From Phoronis australis (taxonomy: Eukaryota; Phoronida; Phoronidae): a DNA stretch of 62,000 nucleotides. This document shows positions 61,601 to 62,000 of this stretch, one piece after another (positions within the stretch are counted from its first letter, which is position 1; each line of letters begins with the position of its first letter). Position numbers and translations under genes: made by a program. The stretch covers positions 746,748 through 808,747 of the forward strand of contig NMRA01000076.1 in assembly GCA_002633005.1 (NCBI GenBank), in the 5' to 3' direction. A model generated the notes under the pieces. It ran no database searches, was not told the DNA's origin, and saw only the letters and a list, made by a program, of their open reading frames with translations.

Positions 61601-62000
61601 AGTACCGGACTATGCTCTACCTTGATGCGCTGTGTAAAGAAACAAGCGTAAGCGATTAAGACGTTTTTGATGTAAAACTGAACAAAATCGTTGGACAAAA
61701 ATTCAAACGAATCCGAGCACACCTAATTGGGGATGAAAAGAGGAAAAACACATTTTCTGGAAAAGTCAACGTTTTCTTATACCTGGACCGAGTAATTGCA
61801 AGTTATAAACAGTACGCTTGTGAGGTTTGTTCCCCCTCATTGCTTGTCTTCTGAATGCACTGCGGGGGAACCTTTAAAATTCGGAAACACACTTCTTTCA
61901 TCTATGTTAATATAATCCTTTTTGGGGCAAGTAAAATATGATTTTTATTTTCTGTAAAAAATATAATGCAAAATAATATTGCAGTCATTGACATGAATGC
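58700..62000. other. Upstream intergenic region, no recognised gene
   Basis: AT-rich sequence with only short open frames that lack splice signals or family resemblance. I see no repeat or RNA gene that I can name. Confidence 0.5.

Overview
The window looks like nuclear DNA of a non-vertebrate bilaterian animal. It is AT-rich, genes are split by GT-AG introns of about 0.16 to 8.3 kb, and mobile-element remains are scattered through it. The two well-supported genes belong to animal families: a DBH-like copper monooxygenase (MOXD1 type) and a Tbx2/3 T-box transcription factor. An invertebrate deuterostome is my best guess, but the sequence alone does not settle the phylum.

Layout. Positions 1-4719 are the 3' end of an upstream MOXD1-like paralogue (last coding exon 757-942) plus its 3' flank. 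Positions 4754-9067 are intergenic and carry a broken LINE reverse transcriptase (about 5430-6334), a pentanucleotide microsatellite and a degenerate 64-bp repeat. A complete MOXD1-like gene follows on the + strand (start 9915, stop 30221; 11 coding exons, 1866 bp, 621 codons plus stop). A short inverted-repeat element of 622 bp lies about 225 bp before its start codon and a 658-bp relative sits in its intron 3. Intron 3 also appears to hold a small antisense two-exon gene (19560-20417) with its own CpG-containing upstream region and an NRF1-like site. Intron 5 holds a tRNA-derived SINE.

The last exon and 3' flank of the complete gene (29299-34466) are homologous to 1-4719, so the MOXD1-like gene has been duplicated in tandem. 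The homology ends at a 77-bp hairpin-type repeat. Positions 34467-42263 are gene-poor; they hold an inverted-repeat element and a broken cysteine-rich open segment. Tbx2/3 lies on the - strand (start codon 55688, stop 42264; six coding exons, 1881 bp, 626 residues) with canonical T-box exon boundaries. Its upstream region (55689-62000) has no recognisable gene but contains a compact cluster of Pbx/Meis, KLF, NK2 and T-box type motifs near 58391-58517.

The MOXD1 protein is predicted to enter the secretory pathway and keep all six copper ligands; Tbx2/3 is a nuclear DNA-binding regulator. There is no sign that the two act together. All exon structures were read by eye from splice signals, frame and family resemblance; no alignment or database search was run.
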